Origin: CAVZQN01 sp963837395
Lineage (GTDB): Bacteria > Acidobacteriota > HRBIN11 > JAKEFK01
DNA length: 64,000 nucleotides
Assembly: GCA_963837395.1 (NCBI GenBank)
Contig: CAWINI010000003.1
Coordinates: 992,001 to 1,056,000 of the forward strand
Direction: 5' to 3'
Made by a program: the position numbers and the translations under genes. Shown in pieces: positions 35,882 to 43,550 of this stretch. Below the pieces are notes generated by a model. The model was given only the letters and a program-made list of their open reading frames with translations. It was not told the DNA's origin and made no database searches. Position 1 is the first letter of the stretch; every line of letters begins with the position of its first letter.

Positions 35882-36598
35882 TTACTGAAACAGGCTCAAA
35901 TCAGAACGGAAACGCAGTACATCGCTTTCAATGGTCTTAATCACATCCTTCAGCGATACATCATGGCCTTCAGTGAAGAATGGCTCTGATTCGCGAAGAT
36001 CGGACCACCGGTTCAGATTCCGCATAAAAATGTAATAAGGCTGAATACCGCCATTGATCGTTTTGTACCAGGCAAACGGAATATTTGGGTGCCGTTGTTT
36101 CCAACCAGGAATTGCCGAACCCACCATCGATTCAAATGTTCGTTCAGCACCCGGCCGCAATTCATAGCTCACCATCTCAATTAAATAGGACTGGCCTGGA
36201 ACTTCTTCCGGACTTGAAAATTCGCGAAGCCTTGAAATTTGCGAAATCGTAAGAGTTTCTGTGTACGGAACAACATTCAAAGTAAAATCGGATGCATCTT
36301 CGTTTGCTGCAAGTGCCTGATCAAAATCAGTCCAGTCATGTTGAAATGTTCCAAACAAGTATGATCCGGAACGCGATCCTTGTGCGAAAAAAAATCCATG
36401 CCATCGCCACGAATCATTTTTGCCACGGCGCCACTCCAGATGACGCTTATAGCCAGCTTCAAAATCTTTTTCTAAACCGCGTTTCGGGCGGATCAAAATA
36501 ATTCTTGCAATTGTTCCACTGGAATTATCATCCGCCGCATTTGTAGTAAAAACTTGAAACAGGAAGACAAAGACGACCAAAAAACAACATTTCCTCAA
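35882..36598 (-). CDS. Secreted protein of unknown function, possible dimeric alpha/beta-barrel folds
   Basis: About 238 residues from a TTG at 36598, chosen because AGGAGG lies 6 bases upstream and it opens an ideal signal peptide (RKCCFLVVFVFLFQVFTTNA); the frame runs on to a GTG at 36634. The mature part shows two similar blocks (RIILIRPKRGLEKDFEAGYKR... and IEMVSYELRPGAERTFESMV), each reminiscent of ferredoxin-like NIPSNAP/ABM domains. No function can be assigned. It is convergent with glgA. Confidence 0.7.
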   Translation of the reverse strand: MRKCCFLVVFVFLFQVFTTNAADDNSSGTIARIILIRPKRGLEKDFEAGYKRHLEWRRGKNDSWRWHGFFFAQGSRSGSYLFGTFQHDWTDFDQALAANEDASDFTLNVVPYTETLTISQISRLREFSSPEEVPGQSYLIEMVSYELRPGAERTFESMVGSAIPGWKQRHPNIPFAWYKTINGGIQPYYIFMRNLNRWSDLRESEPFFTEGHDVSLKDVIKTIESDVLRFRSDLSLFQ

Positions 36599-36705
36599 TT
36601 CATTCCTCCTGACCAAATATCGTACATTGCACACTTACTACACCAAACAATAAAGCATTTATCGACGATAAACCAGTTGGAATGTGTTTTGCTTACTCCT
36701 ATTCG

Positions 36706-37107
36706 ATGGCTGTAAAAACCAAGAAAGAAACACTAACTATCCTGGTTGTAGATGATGCACCAATGCATCAGAAACTCATTGAACGGATTTTGGGGAATCA
36801 TCTTGATGCACGAATGATTTTTGCTTCCAACGGTTCTGAAGCAATCAAAATTTTCATGCAAGAGCCGGTAAGTCTAATTTTGATGGATATGGAAATGCCG
36901 GTTATGGATGGTTATACAGCAACGCGATACATCCGAAATCTTCCTAAGGGAAAAGATATTCCAATTGTGGCAATAACTGCGAACGTAGGAGAAGTTGAAA
37001 GAACACGATGCCTGGAAGCGGGCTGCACAGCCTACATTCAAAAGCCTTTCCAAAAAGCAAATTTGATTGGTACCGCTGAAGAATATTTGAAAAAAGACGA
37101 ATATTAG
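36706..37107 (+). CDS. CheY-like single-domain response regulator
   Basis: A receiver of about 133 residues with all key positions: VVDDAPM acidic pair, LILMDMEMPVMDGYTATRYIR phospho-acceptor Asp, IVAITAN Thr/Ala switch and IQKPFQK Lys. It resembles receivers of hybrid histidine kinases. The frame is open to ATG 36682; ATG 36706 starts at the fold, and neither has a strong ribosome-binding site. No cognate kinase is adjacent. Confidence 0.83.
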   Translation: MAVKTKKETLTILVVDDAPMHQKLIERILGNHLDARMIFASNGSEAIKIFMQEPVSLILMDMEMPVMDGYTATRYIRNLPKGKDIPIVAITANVGEVERTRCLEAGCTAYIQKPFQKANLIGTAEEYLKKDEY

Positions 37108-37110
37108 TCT

Positions 37111-37338
37111 TTAGTCCGCGCTGATCTTTTTTTCTTTCTTTTCTTTATTCAGAGATTCAAACAAAATCCGCGACGCTTCGCTAACCGAATCAACAGCATT
37201 TTCGAACGCTTCGCGATTTGCATTTGATGGCTCACGATAGCCGCTAATTTTTCGCACAAATTGCAAAGCGGCGTCGCGAAGCTCTGCATCCGCAGGTTCT
37301 CTTTCAGGACTTCTTAATTTTCGAATATTACGGCACAT
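37111..37338 (-). CDS. DUF2277 family small protein
   Basis: A 75-residue protein beginning MCRNIRKLRSPEREPADAEL and continuing AALQFVRKISGYREPSNANREAFENAV, the DUF2277 pattern of small predicted helical proteins with a conserved N-terminal MCRNI. Function unknown. It ends convergently with the CheY-like gene, 3 bases apart, and starts 12 bases after the methyltransferase stop, so it is probably in that transcript. Confidence 0.85.
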   Translation of the reverse strand: MCRNIRKLRSPEREPADAELRDAALQFVRKISGYREPSNANREAFENAVDSVSEASRILFESLNKEKKEKKISAD

Positions 37339-37350
37339 AACATTTCAATA

Positions 37351-38142
37351 TTAAATTTTCTCTCCAATATATGCAAAACGGGATAAACGCTTTTCGTTAT
37401 AAAGTCTATGGACAACATCAAGAAACGTTTGCAATCTTTCGAAACGTTCTTTTCCTTCAACTGATTCCAAATCCGTTTGTCTTCTCGCTCTGGCATCATG
37501 CCATCGTTTCGCAACATTTGACGCTGCGGATGTTAAATCATCCCTTTGAATCAAGCGAAATCCTGCTTCTTCAATCCATCTTTCATTCGCATCTTGCGGT
37601 ACAAACAAAAAGAAACCGATAGAACTACGTTTAGCGATTTCATCATTTGTAAGCGGACCAGTAACTACGATCGGATCGGAATACAAAAATCGTCCGCCTT
37701 TTTTCAGCAATCGGTGCCAATCGTGCAAGCTTTGCAAGCGATTGGAAAAATGATTCACAGCATCCATACAATAAATTGCGTCAAACCTACTTTCGTCAAA
37801 TGGCAAAGCCTTATTTGCATCTGCAACTTCGAAATGAATTTCTTTTTGTGAACTTAGATTACGTGCAGTCTGAATTGCATTCTCATTGCTGTCGACACCG
37901 CAGATCTTGCAACCGGCGCTTTCGCTAACAAACATTGCTGGACCACCGCTGCCACAGGCAACTTCCAAAACAACGGAATCGCTGTTCAGGCCGAGCGGCC
38001 GAATCAACATAAGCATTTCTTCTGCCGTAATCCAGCTGTTTTGCCCGATGTCTTTTCCAAAAGCTTCGGTACGCACCTCTGCTAAAACACGTTCAGTAAA
38101 TTTGCCATAAGTATTGTTATAGAGGTCTACATTTTCTTTCAT
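37351..38142 (-). CDS. Class I SAM-dependent methyltransferase
   Basis: A 263-residue methyltransferase with motif I VVLEVACGSGGPAMFVSE, motif II-like CGVDSNENAI, motif post-I FEVADANKALPFDESRFDAIYCMDAVNHF and GGRFLYSDPI. Substrate unknown; the ubiE-like arrangement and lack of transmembrane or RNA-binding parts point to a small molecule. Gene order with DUF2277 and the HD hydrolase suggests one transcript. Confidence 0.8.
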   Translation of the reverse strand: MKENVDLYNNTYGKFTERVLAEVRTEAFGKDIGQNSWITAEEMLMLIRPLGLNSDSVVLEVACGSGGPAMFVSESAGCKICGVDSNENAIQTARNLSSQKEIHFEVADANKALPFDESRFDAIYCMDAVNHFSNRLQSLHDWHRLLKKGGRFLYSDPIVVTGPLTNDEIAKRSSIGFFLFVPQDANERWIEEAGFRLIQRDDLTSAASNVAKRWHDARARRQTDLESVEGKERFERLQTFLDVVHRLYNEKRLSRFAYIGEKI

Positions 38143-38154
38143 GAAATGAGGGAA

Positions 38155-38706
38155 TTATTTCTTGTCTAAAATTTGTTTTGCTTCGCTGAGGGTTTGATCG
38201 TAGAGTTTTTCAAGCGCTGGATTTACTCCGCGAAGGCCGGCCACAACGCGTTCGGACCAATTGACATAATCCAATCTTCGCTCATTACTCCACTTCGCCG
38301 GAGGCGAATGAACAATGTCACGGAGATTGCTTATCTTATCGGCGATTTTGATTTGCTTAGCTCCTGCAGATTTGTGCGGTGCAGTTTCTACCTGACGTTC
38401 TTTACGCACTTCTTTTGGAAGGGCCCTATCATCTGTTACTTCTTCTACCATTGACAGAACTCTTCCGCCAAATAATTGTTCGATTTCTTCCGGTTGCGTA
38501 TCGGTATCTTCAATCGTATCGTGCAAAATAGCTGCAGTCACGATATCCGGATCTTCAACCTGGCCGACTCGCAATAGCAGCTCGGCAACATCAATGGGGT
38601 GATTTATATATGGAGAAGCTTCACGATCTTTGCGTCGCTGATGCCGATGTTTTTCCGCAGAGAATTTGAGAGCCTTGAGAAGAATCAGGCTGTCATGATT
38701 CAACAT
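38155..38706 (-). CDS. HD-domain hydrolase, MESH1/SpoT-hydrolase-like
   Basis: A 183-residue stand-alone HD phosphohydrolase. It has HRHQRRKDREASPYINHPIDVAELLL, the metal motif ILHDTIEDTDT and IKIADKISNLRDI, the pattern of the hydrolase domain of Rel/Spo proteins and of MESH1. No synthetase, TGS or ACT domain is present. It may hydrolyse (p)ppGpp or NADPH 2'-phosphate; activity is inferred. Confidence 0.83.
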   Translation of the reverse strand: MLNHDSLILLKALKFSAEKHRHQRRKDREASPYINHPIDVAELLLRVGQVEDPDIVTAAILHDTIEDTDTQPEEIEQLFGGRVLSMVEEVTDDRALPKEVRKERQVETAPHKSAGAKQIKIADKISNLRDIVHSPPAKWSNERRLDYVNWSERVVAGLRGVNPALEKLYDQTLSEAKQILDKK

Positions 38707-38815
38707 TCTCTAATGGTACCACTTGTTTTAGTCATTGCGGCGCGCAGGCTACGTAGCAATACGAAATTGCAGGAATAAATTAGTAATTGATTTGCCTTTT
38801 CAAGGAGGTGCCTGA

Positions 38816-39130
38816 GTGTACCCAAAAACTGGTTTATTACTGATATTTCTAATGGCTACATTCTTACTTGTTGGCGTTCAGCTAATTGCCGAGGAGGAAC
38901 AGAATGACTCAGGACAGTGCTGCTTCGTCAATCCAAACTATCAAGGGGTCTGCTCTGTTTCGCCAGCTGATGGTGAAAGCTGCGACGAAATTTTGGCCTA
39001 TTTGAATACGCCATTATCGGTTGGAAAAACATATTGCGATAACACTCGAATTCGCGGCGGTTGGGAAAGCGTGGACTGTCCTGAAGAACAAGACAATCCT
39101 CCTAGTGTTTCTCTTCCAGCCCCGTGGTAA
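38816..39130 (+). CDS. Small secreted cysteine-rich protein
   Basis: A 104-residue protein starting at GTG 38816 (AAGGAGGTG just upstream), with a hydrophobic signal segment (residues 6-25) and a mature part of about 80 residues with six cysteines (QCCFV, GVCSV, GESCDE, TYCDN, VDCPEE) likely forming three disulfides, ending in a Pro-rich tail. No family recognised. It precedes the LemA-TPM cluster but with an 80-base gap. Confidence 0.65.
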   Translation: MYPKTGLLLIFLMATFLLVGVQLIAEEEQNDSGQCCFVNPNYQGVCSVSPADGESCDEILAYLNTPLSVGKTYCDNTRIRGGWESVDCPEEQDNPPSVSLPAPW

Positions 39131-39210
39131 GCTTCAATAGTCACGATCCTTTTTCTCCATCAAGATCCTACTTAGGCGTTGTATCAGCTAAGACTTTACA
39201 GGAGTAACGA

Positions 39211-39804
39211 ATGAGGAAATCACTTGGTTGCATCATAGCTTTTGTTGTTGTTGCATTGATCTGTGCGGTTTGGGCAATCGGTCAATACAACGGTCTGGTT
39301 CAAAGTCGTGAAGCAGTAAATACTGCCTGGTCTCAAGTTGAAAATGTGTATCAACGCAGAATGGATTTGATTCCGAATCTGGTTGCAACAGTAAAAGGTG
39401 TTGCTGCTTTTGAAAAAGATACATATATCGCTGTGGCTGAAGCGCGTTCAAAAGCGGGTCAAATTAAAATAACACCTGACATGTTAAATGACCCTGCAGC
39501 ATTCAAGAAATTTGAGGAATCGCAGGCAGCAATTAGTTCTGCTCTTTCCCGATTGTTAGCGGTAGCTGAAAACTATCCCCAACTCAAAGCGAATCAAAAC
39601 TTCCTTGAATTACAAAGTCAGTTGGAAGGAACTGAAAATAGGATTGCAGTGGAAAGACGCAAATTTAACGAAGTAGCTCAGGGTTACAACACAAAAATTA
39701 AATCGTTCCCAACAAATTTACTCGCCGGAGTCTTTGGCTTCCGTGAACGTCCTTATTTCAGCGCAGCACCTGGAGCAGAAAAAGCGCCGGAAGTTAAATT
39801 CTAA
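39211..39804 (+). CDS. LemA family protein
   Basis: A 197-residue protein with one N-terminal membrane anchor (residues 6-26) and a long helical domain containing the family motif YNGLVQSREAVNTAWSQVENVYQRRMDLIPNLV and the end FGFRERPYFSA. AGGAG lies 6 bases before the ATG. LemA genes commonly pair with TPM-domain genes, as here; roles in envelope stress or vesicle-like functions are proposed for the family but not settled. Confidence 0.92.
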   Translation: MRKSLGCIIAFVVVALICAVWAIGQYNGLVQSREAVNTAWSQVENVYQRRMDLIPNLVATVKGVAAFEKDTYIAVAEARSKAGQIKITPDMLNDPAAFKKFEESQAAISSALSRLLAVAENYPQLKANQNFLELQSQLEGTENRIAVERRKFNEVAQGYNTKIKSFPTNLLAGVFGFRERPYFSAAPGAEKAPEVKF

Positions 39805-39822
39805 TTGTCAGGTTTACCATCA

Positions 39823-40599
39823 ATGTTGGGGCGGCTGAAGCTTCACTCGGTTTTTCTTGCCGTAACCTTTTTGTTTTTTGTCACATCTTCCGCTCGCGCT
39901 CTTGATATTCCTGCACCCACAACATATTGGGTCAATGATTTTGCCGGTGTATTGAAACCTGAAACAAAAGAACGGCTTGAATCAAAACTGCGCACGTTTG
40001 AAAAGGAAACGACAACACAAATTGTTGTTGTCATCTTTCCATCACTTGAAGATGAAAGCCTGGAAGATTTTACTGTTCGGCTAGCCGAAGCGTGGAAAAT
40101 AGGTCAAAAAAACACCAGCAACGGCCTATTGTTCGCAATCTTTATGAAGGAACATAAGGCACGCATCGAAGTTGGCTACGGATTGGAAGGTGCACTCACT
40201 GATGCGCTTTCGTCACGAATCATTCGTAATGAACTGGCGCCCGATTTTAAAGCAGGAAATTATGATGCAGGAGTTGAAAAGACTGTTGATGCAATTATGA
40301 AAGCGGTTCGTGGTGAATATACCGCACCGGAATCAGACAAACCGCAGACTTCATATTTTGGATTGCTAGTTTTTTTCATCATTATCGTATTCATCATCAT
40401 CAGAGTGATGCGATCTCCTGTGACGATCGGACCTTATTCGCGCAGACGAAGGGATAACGATACATGGGGCAGCGGCGGTGGATGGTACAGTGGGGGAAGC
40501 AGCTCCGGCGGTGGATGGAGCGGCGGCGGATCTTCCGGTGGTGGTTTCAGTGGTGGTGGAGGTTCGTTCGGTGGCGGTGGAGCAAGCGGGAGTTGGTGA
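39823..40599 (+). CDS. TPM-domain membrane protein (YgcG-like) with Gly/Ser-rich tail
   Basis: About 258 residues from ATG 39823 (the frame is open to a TTG at 39805 directly after lemA). A signal peptide leads to a TPM domain (about 30-155: YWVNDFAGVLKPETKERLESKLRTFEKETTTQIVVVIFPS, ARIEVGYGLEGALTDALSSRII), then one transmembrane helix and a tail of about 55 residues made almost only of Gly, Ser and Trp. The architecture is that of YgcG, usually found with LemA. Such tails are common but their role is unknown. Confidence 0.85.
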   Translation: MLGRLKLHSVFLAVTFLFFVTSSARALDIPAPTTYWVNDFAGVLKPETKERLESKLRTFEKETTTQIVVVIFPSLEDESLEDFTVRLAEAWKIGQKNTSNGLLFAIFMKEHKARIEVGYGLEGALTDALSSRIIRNELAPDFKAGNYDAGVEKTVDAIMKAVRGEYTAPESDKPQTSYFGLLVFFIIIVFIIIRVMRSPVTIGPYSRRRRDNDTWGSGGGWYSGGSSSGGGWSGGGSSGGGFSGGGGSFGGGGASGSW

Positions 40600-40600
40600 C

Positions 40601-41050
40601 ATGGATAGACCCAATGTACCGAAATTATTTTTTTCCAAAGATGAACTCCATCGGATCGGAGAAGCGATTGCAGCAGTCGAAGAGAAAACTTCTGCCGAAA
40701 TTCGAGTCCGGATTGAAAGAAACTGTGATAGCGAACCGTTAGCTCGCGCACGAGTTTTGATAAATGAACTTGGAATGACAAAGACCAAGGAGCACACTGC
40801 TGTTTTGATTTACATTGCATTGGAAGATCATCGCTTTGTAATTTTTGGAGATGAAGGAATTCACAAAGTATTGGGAGATGAAGGATGGATCGCACTAAGT
40901 AAACAACTGGGTGAATACTTTCAAAAAGGCCAATTCTGCGAAGGGCTCATACAAATCATTTACAAAATCGGTGAAATGCTTACGAAACCATTTCCGCCTG
41001 CTGCCGAAAATGTTGATGAACTCACAAACGAACCATCATTTGGTGAATAA
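40601..41050 (+). CDS. Second TPM-domain protein, cytoplasmic
   Basis: A 149-residue protein from ATG 40601, one base after the previous stop. It is a TPM domain (LHRIGEAIAAVEEKTSAEIRVRIERN, RFVIFGDEGIHKVLGDEGW) without signal peptide or membrane helix. The LemA-TPM-TPM order with near-zero spacing implies a functional unit. The end overlaps the convergent MFS gene by 15 bases. A longer frame running back to 40478 is the Gly-rich repeat of the previous gene in another frame. Confidence 0.82.
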   Translation: MDRPNVPKLFFSKDELHRIGEAIAAVEEKTSAEIRVRIERNCDSEPLARARVLINELGMTKTKEHTAVLIYIALEDHRFVIFGDEGIHKVLGDEGWIALSKQLGEYFQKGQFCEGLIQIIYKIGEMLTKPFPPAAENVDELTNEPSFGE

Positions 41051-42255
41051 TTCCTCCTCCGGCCGCAAACTTTTGAAATTTCGATACAACAACAAATCGT
41101 AAACTACCTTCAAACCACCTGCCAGAAGAAATGGTGCGCCGAAAAATGCAGGCATCGACAGCATCGTTCCTGCCAGCACCGGCGATAACGATGCACCGAT
41201 CGATCTTGCAATTCCTGTAATTCCTGCAGCAGCCGATCTTTCATCCGCCGATACTACGGCCATCAAATAGGATTGTCTTGTTGGAACATCCATTTGCGAA
41301 ATACTGAAACGCAATAACAAAACTCCAACCGCAAATGAAACTGTGGGCATGAACGGAATTGCGATCAACATCAAATTTGATGGAATGTGAGTGAACACCA
41401 TCGTTCTGATCAATCCGATGCGGGATGCAAGTCGCGCTGCAGCCAGGGCGGAAAATCCCGCAAGAATATTTGCAAAAAAGAATAGAGTGCCGAGAGCTGC
41501 CGGTTGAAGTCCGAATCGTTTGTAAAACCAATATGCGATGATGCTTTGCATGATAAATCCACCGGCAAAAGCATCCATCGCAAACAGTGCGGACAATCTC
41601 AGTACAATATCACGCGAACGATGAAGTCCCCAACGAACTTTTAACCCTTCCGGTTTTTCTGTTGGTTCAATTTCTATGGATTTCGAAAGTTGTTGAAACA
41701 AGAAAAATAGTAGCAGACCTAAAATCGCATAACCGATAACGATTGCGCGATAACTATTGATTGCGGTGCCGATCCTTTATGTTGCAGGAACTGGCTGAAT
41801 GCGCCTGCAGCCAGCGCACCAACTGCCGTAGCAAATGAACCAGCCAGATTGTACCAGGCAAATACTTGAGTACGTTTTTGGGTTGGAATTGTTTGCGTTA
41901 GTGCAGCTTGTTCGATCGAAAGGAACGGTCCGACTTCATTTCCGCTTGGACTGATTACACCAATTGCCGCGGCGATCAACAAAATAAAAAAGTTGTGCGT
42001 ATACGCGAAAACAATTCCAGCCGCTAACATCAATAACGATCCAAAGATCAACATTTTTCTGCGGCCAATCCGATCGGCATTGGCTGTCATCCAAAGTGAG
42101 ATGCAAGTATCGCCAATCAGCGTTAAAGTGAGAAGCGCCCCGCTTTCTGTTTCAGTGAATCCGGAAGCTGCGAGATATAAAAGAAGGACAACGGAAAGAG
42201 AGCCGTATGCAAACATCCGCACAATGCGTGTTGCAAACAACAGCTTAAAGTCCAT
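41036..42255 (-). pseudogene. MFS transporter split by a single frameshift
   Basis: The N-terminal half (from 42255) has six helices with LIGDTCISLWMTANADRIGRRKMLIFG, the MFS motif A region; the C-terminal half continues in the -1 frame from about 41765 (INSYRAIVIGYAILGLLLFF, then six helices with MFTHIPSN and LRPEEELFTK). One base missing near 41757-41775 accounts for the break; restoring it gives about 406 residues, normal for MFS. Both halves are otherwise well preserved. The substrate is unknown. Confidence 0.8.
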
Positions 42256-42275
42256 AGTGAGCGCGGATCGGCAGC

Positions 42276-42343
42276 GCGGACTTTAGTCCGCATTATGGAG
42301 CGCAGGCTTTAGCCTGCATCATGGGCCGCGGACTTCAGTCCGC
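42276..42343. repeat. Three tandem hairpin units with exact 26-bp period
   Basis: Perfect inverted repeats start at 42276 (GCGGACTTTAGTCCGC), 42302 (GCAGGCTTTAGCCTGC) and 42328 (GCGGACTTCAGTCCGC), each exactly 26 bases apart, with linkers CATTATGGAGC-like. Each unit is a 16-base palindrome with a 2-base centre. The array separates the serine hydrolase and MFS genes. A two-unit relative lies at 14318-14363. Confidence 0.8.
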
Positions 42344-42353
42344 ATTAAATATA

Positions 42354-43442
42354 CTACTGAATGGAAGGCAAGATGTACTCTGTTAGCAGTCGATCCGTTT
42401 GTTGATGCATCCCCGCAGTCGCATAGTTTGTTGAAGTAATTACAATCACGGATTGCAATTCTGGAAACACCGCAATTTTATTTCCACCATTACCGGACAT
42501 GTAATAAGAGGCATAGCTTTTATCGCCAGCTTTGAATTTCTTCAGCCACCACAGATATCCATATTCAGTCTGATCATCGATTTTAGCGTGAGGCTGAGTT
42601 GAAGTTTTAACCCATTCTTCCGGAACAATGCGCTTCCCTTTCCATGTACCGCCATTCAAATACAGTTGTCCAAGCTTCAAAAGATCTCTGCTTTGCAATC
42701 GCAACCCGCCACCAGTCATAGCAAATCCTAACGGTGAGAATTGCCATCCAGGATTCTGAATGTTCAAAGGATCGAAAAGATATTTTTTTGCAAAATCGGG
42801 AACTTTGGTTTGAGTCGCTTTTTGTAAGACCGCACCAAGAGTGAACACTCCCCCCGTACAATAGCTGAAGCTTCGACCGTAAGGTTGATTCTCCGGCTTT
42901 TGATCCATTGAATATCCTTTTACTGGAAGATTCAAAGTAAATTTGAGCCAATCTTCAACTAAGTACATCCGCTCTTCATTGCCGCGGCTATAATCATTCC
43001 AATCATCGCATTCTAGAATGGAACTCATTGTCAAAAAATCTTCAACCGTGATCTTGTTTTTCCGCGGATCAGGATTTTCCACCGGCTGTTTTTCGGGAAT
43101 GTAGCTGAACACCGGTGAACTCAATTTTAATTTGCCTTGATCGATTGCAATTCCCACAAGCATACTGGTGATCGTTTTAGTGCAAGAGCGTGTATCCATC
43201 GGTGAAGTATTTGTAAAATCGCCGAAGTACATCTCATATGCCAGCTTCCCATGTCTTGCAATTACGACGCTTGTGATTTTCTTGAACTGATCAGACTTTA
43301 TTGCGTCTTCCATTGATTTGAGCTTTGCAGAATCCAATCCTGCCGAATCAGCGCTGGTTGAATTCCAATCGGCTTGGGTTTCTTGCGAAACAGCAAAATC
43401 ACATAGATTCAGAAAAATGAAGAGGATTAAGATTAGTGGCAT
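42354..43442 (-). CDS. Beta-lactamase-fold serine hydrolase (class C/EstB-like), exported
   Basis: About 362 residues from ATG 43442 (frame open to 43523). A signal peptide or anchor (MPLILILFIFLNLCDFAVS) leads to a serine hydrolase of the beta-lactamase/D-peptidase fold: SxxK is RSCTKTITSM, the Tyr motif is FSYCTGGVF, and the third motif is SGNGGNKI in place of KTG. It is likely an esterase or peptidase rather than an antibiotic-resistance enzyme; substrate unknown. Confidence 0.85.
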   Translation of the reverse strand: MPLILILFIFLNLCDFAVSQETQADWNSTSADSAGLDSAKLKSMEDAIKSDQFKKITSVVIARHGKLAYEMYFGDFTNTSPMDTRSCTKTITSMLVGIAIDQGKLKLSSPVFSYIPEKQPVENPDPRKNKITVEDFLTMSSILECDDWNDYSRGNEERMYLVEDWLKFTLNLPVKGYSMDQKPENQPYGRSFSYCTGGVFTLGAVLQKATQTKVPDFAKKYLFDPLNIQNPGWQFSPLGFAMTGGGLRLQSRDLLKLGQLYLNGGTWKGKRIVPEEWVKTSTQPHAKIDDQTEYGYLWWLKKFKAGDKSYASYYMSGNGGNKIAVFPELQSVIVITSTNYATAGMHQQTDRLLTEYILPSIQ

Positions 43443-43550
43443 GTAAATGAGACGTGGGCTTAGGAAGAAAGGTTTATAATCATAATTTAGTATGAGACCA
43501 TTAGCGATATTCGTTGTGGTCATGCGGACTGGAAATCCGCGCTCATCAGT

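Noticed and set aside
40478..40600. An upstream extension of the second TPM gene
   Set aside because: This part reads the Gly-rich repeat tail of the previous gene in another frame; the ATG at 40601 starts the real domain.
42276..42343. CRISPR-like array
   Set aside because: The units are hairpins with only 10-base linkers and no spacers, and only three copies exist.
42354..43442. Antibiotic-resistance beta-lactamase
   Set aside because: SxxK is present but the third motif is not KTG, and the protein resembles the broad EstB-type family, so substrate cannot be assumed.
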